DNA from: Scatophagus argus
Taxonomy: Eukaryota; Chordata; Actinopteri; Scatophagidae
Assembly (NCBI RefSeq): GCF_020382885.2
Contig: NC_058513.1
Span: 13,107,641-13,171,640 of the forward strand
Direction of reading: 5' to 3'
DNA: 64,000 nucleotides
In this document: positions 62,966 to 64,000 of the stretch, in pieces
How positions within the stretch are numbered: position 1 is the first letter of the stretch
Layout of the letters: each line of letters opens with the position of its first letter
Made by a program: the position numbers and the translations under genes
Notes under the pieces: model-generated
The model's database searches: none
The model's input: the letters and a program-made list of their open reading frames with translations, nothing else
What the model was told of the DNA's origin: nothing

Positions 62966-64000
62966 ATTGCACTGGTTGTGTATTTTGATGTGTTTAATTA
63001 CTTATACTTTTCTGGCATATGAGTATAGGACTTACATAACAGGCAGCTGATAACTGCATCCAACTTCACTTATTGTCTTGTGAGATTTTTGTTAGATCAA
63101 ATATTTAAATCAAAATGCCAACTTCAGAGTATTTCACGCTGCTGTGGTTTCGTTCGCTGTCATAAAACACACTCTTGCAAACGCATCCACAGACAGCAAT
63201 ACATCCCATCCCTTAGCTCACTGGTACGACTGGAACGACTGTGTGTGACACAAAGGAACTGGCACACCAAAACAGGTGGACTTTTCTAGTTTTAGAGCAT
63301 TTCATTCATCCGCACTGAGTCATGGCCACAGCATAACAGTAGAGAGATCTCCAGCAAATACTGTAAAGTGGCAGCTAGTTGTGACAATGGTAAACTAAGT
63401 TCTATTCTTTTGAAGCCAGGGAGCTTATTGAATTCAAATCCTTTGAAAATACACTGACTAACCGGGAATTTGACAGAGCCATGACCATGCCATTGGTCAA
63501 ACTGGGAATAGTTGACCAGGACTCACAGGTAAGACAACATTCAGCTTTCCATCGTCAGTCTCGGGAAAACCGTTGTGTCCATATCCTTAATATCCTTTAA
63601 AATGTCCAGCCTTTAAAAGTTAGGTTTTTAGGTCTTAAAAAGAAGAATTTAGATAGGGAAAATTCTCGTTATGGTTGGTTAAAGTAACACACTGCCACTA
63701 AATACAGGCCGAGTGAAACGTAATGCTTTAGTAATAATACCTACTACTACTTAATAAGTGCACTTATAGCTTTTTACTGCTTTCAAAGTCCATTATGGGC
63801 ATCTACGTCGTCTGCAACTTGAAAGCGCAGGGCTGACGCCCATGAATTGGTTGTTCAGTTATGTCCTAGCCGGCTGTTTGCTAATAGCCTAGCATGTGCC
63901 TTATTTACTGTGGCTAAGCAACAGCAGCGACTTTTGCCTTGTGTGTTTAACGTTACTATGTGGTGTTGCTTAGTGGGTCTTTTTTACACGAACAGCGCCA
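62966..64000. other. Right flank, unassigned
   Basis: In human, EIF4EBP2 follows NODAL on this side; no 4E-BP coding sequence (YDRKFLLDR-type motif) is seen. Apart from the exon-like segment at 63420-63531, nothing is recognised. The last 250 bp are somewhat more GC-rich. Confidence 0.5.
63420..63531 (+). CDS. Possible exon of an unrecognised gene
   Basis: A segment after AAGCCAG (63413-63419) that is open to a strong donor, CAG|GTAAGA (63532). It reads ELIEFKSFENTLTNREFDRA then MTMPLVKLGIVDQDSQ. The ATG at 63481 has a fair context (GAGCC before it), so it could be a first coding exon. I do not recognise the protein, the acceptor is weak, and the reading frame also stays open past the donor, so this may be chance. 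Confidence 0.25.

Noticed and set aside
1..64000. CRISPR arrays, operons, rRNA or tRNA genes
   Set aside because: None seen; the window is intron-containing vertebrate chromosome, and the direct repeats present are microsatellites or transposon parts.

Overview
This is a vertebrate, almost certainly teleost fish, nuclear chromosome segment. The genes have many short exons with GT-AG introns. The protein sequences are vertebrate-specific families, and the non-coding DNA carries interspersed repeats of types typical of fish genomes. No bacterial, viral, CRISPR or operon structure is present. Exon limits were set by hand from splice sites, reading-frame continuity and remembered family sequences; no alignment or database search was run.

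Layout, left to right. (1) 1-3060, minus strand: the first two coding exons of adamts14, a procollagen N-proteinase family gene, with the rest of the gene beyond the left edge. (2) 3061-10544: gene-free spacer; I see no perforin gene, which sits here in human. (3) 10545-48094, minus strand: pald1 (paladin), complete, with 19 coding exons whose phases all join to an 870-codon reading frame. It carries two phosphatase-type CX5R signatures. Exons 1-16 lie within about 8 kb; exons 17, 18 and 19 are separated by introns of 2.8, 16.4 and 9.8 kb. (4) 48108-57902, minus strand: the long pald1 5' leader intron, a probable first non-coding exon next to an NRF1-type site, and one or two candidate alternative leader exons. 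(5) 57903-58825: a head-to-head promoter interval of about 0.9 kb. (6) 58826-62536, plus strand: a complete three-exon nodal-related TGF-beta gene of 398 codons (probably ndr2/cyclops-like), with a TATA box, a poly(A) signal and an intron-1 cluster of FoxH1, SMAD, TCF and T-box type sites. (7) 62966-64000: right flank with one unrecognised exon-like segment.

The order adamts14-pald1-nodal, with pald1 and nodal divergent, mirrors human 10q22 apart from the missing perforin gene. Nodal is a secreted embryonic morphogen, ADAMTS14 an extracellular protease and paladin a cytoplasmic phosphatase-like signalling protein; they share an ancient neighbourhood rather than a pathway.

The most notable non-coding items are: a 529-bp piggyBac-type MITE with TTAA duplications and a CpG-dense interior; a perfect 17-bp hairpin with a 4-nt loop downstream of pald1; oppositely oriented copies of the same repeats inside pald1 introns; predicted splice-dependent upstream ORFs in the pald1 leader; and the intronic Nodal-response-like element.
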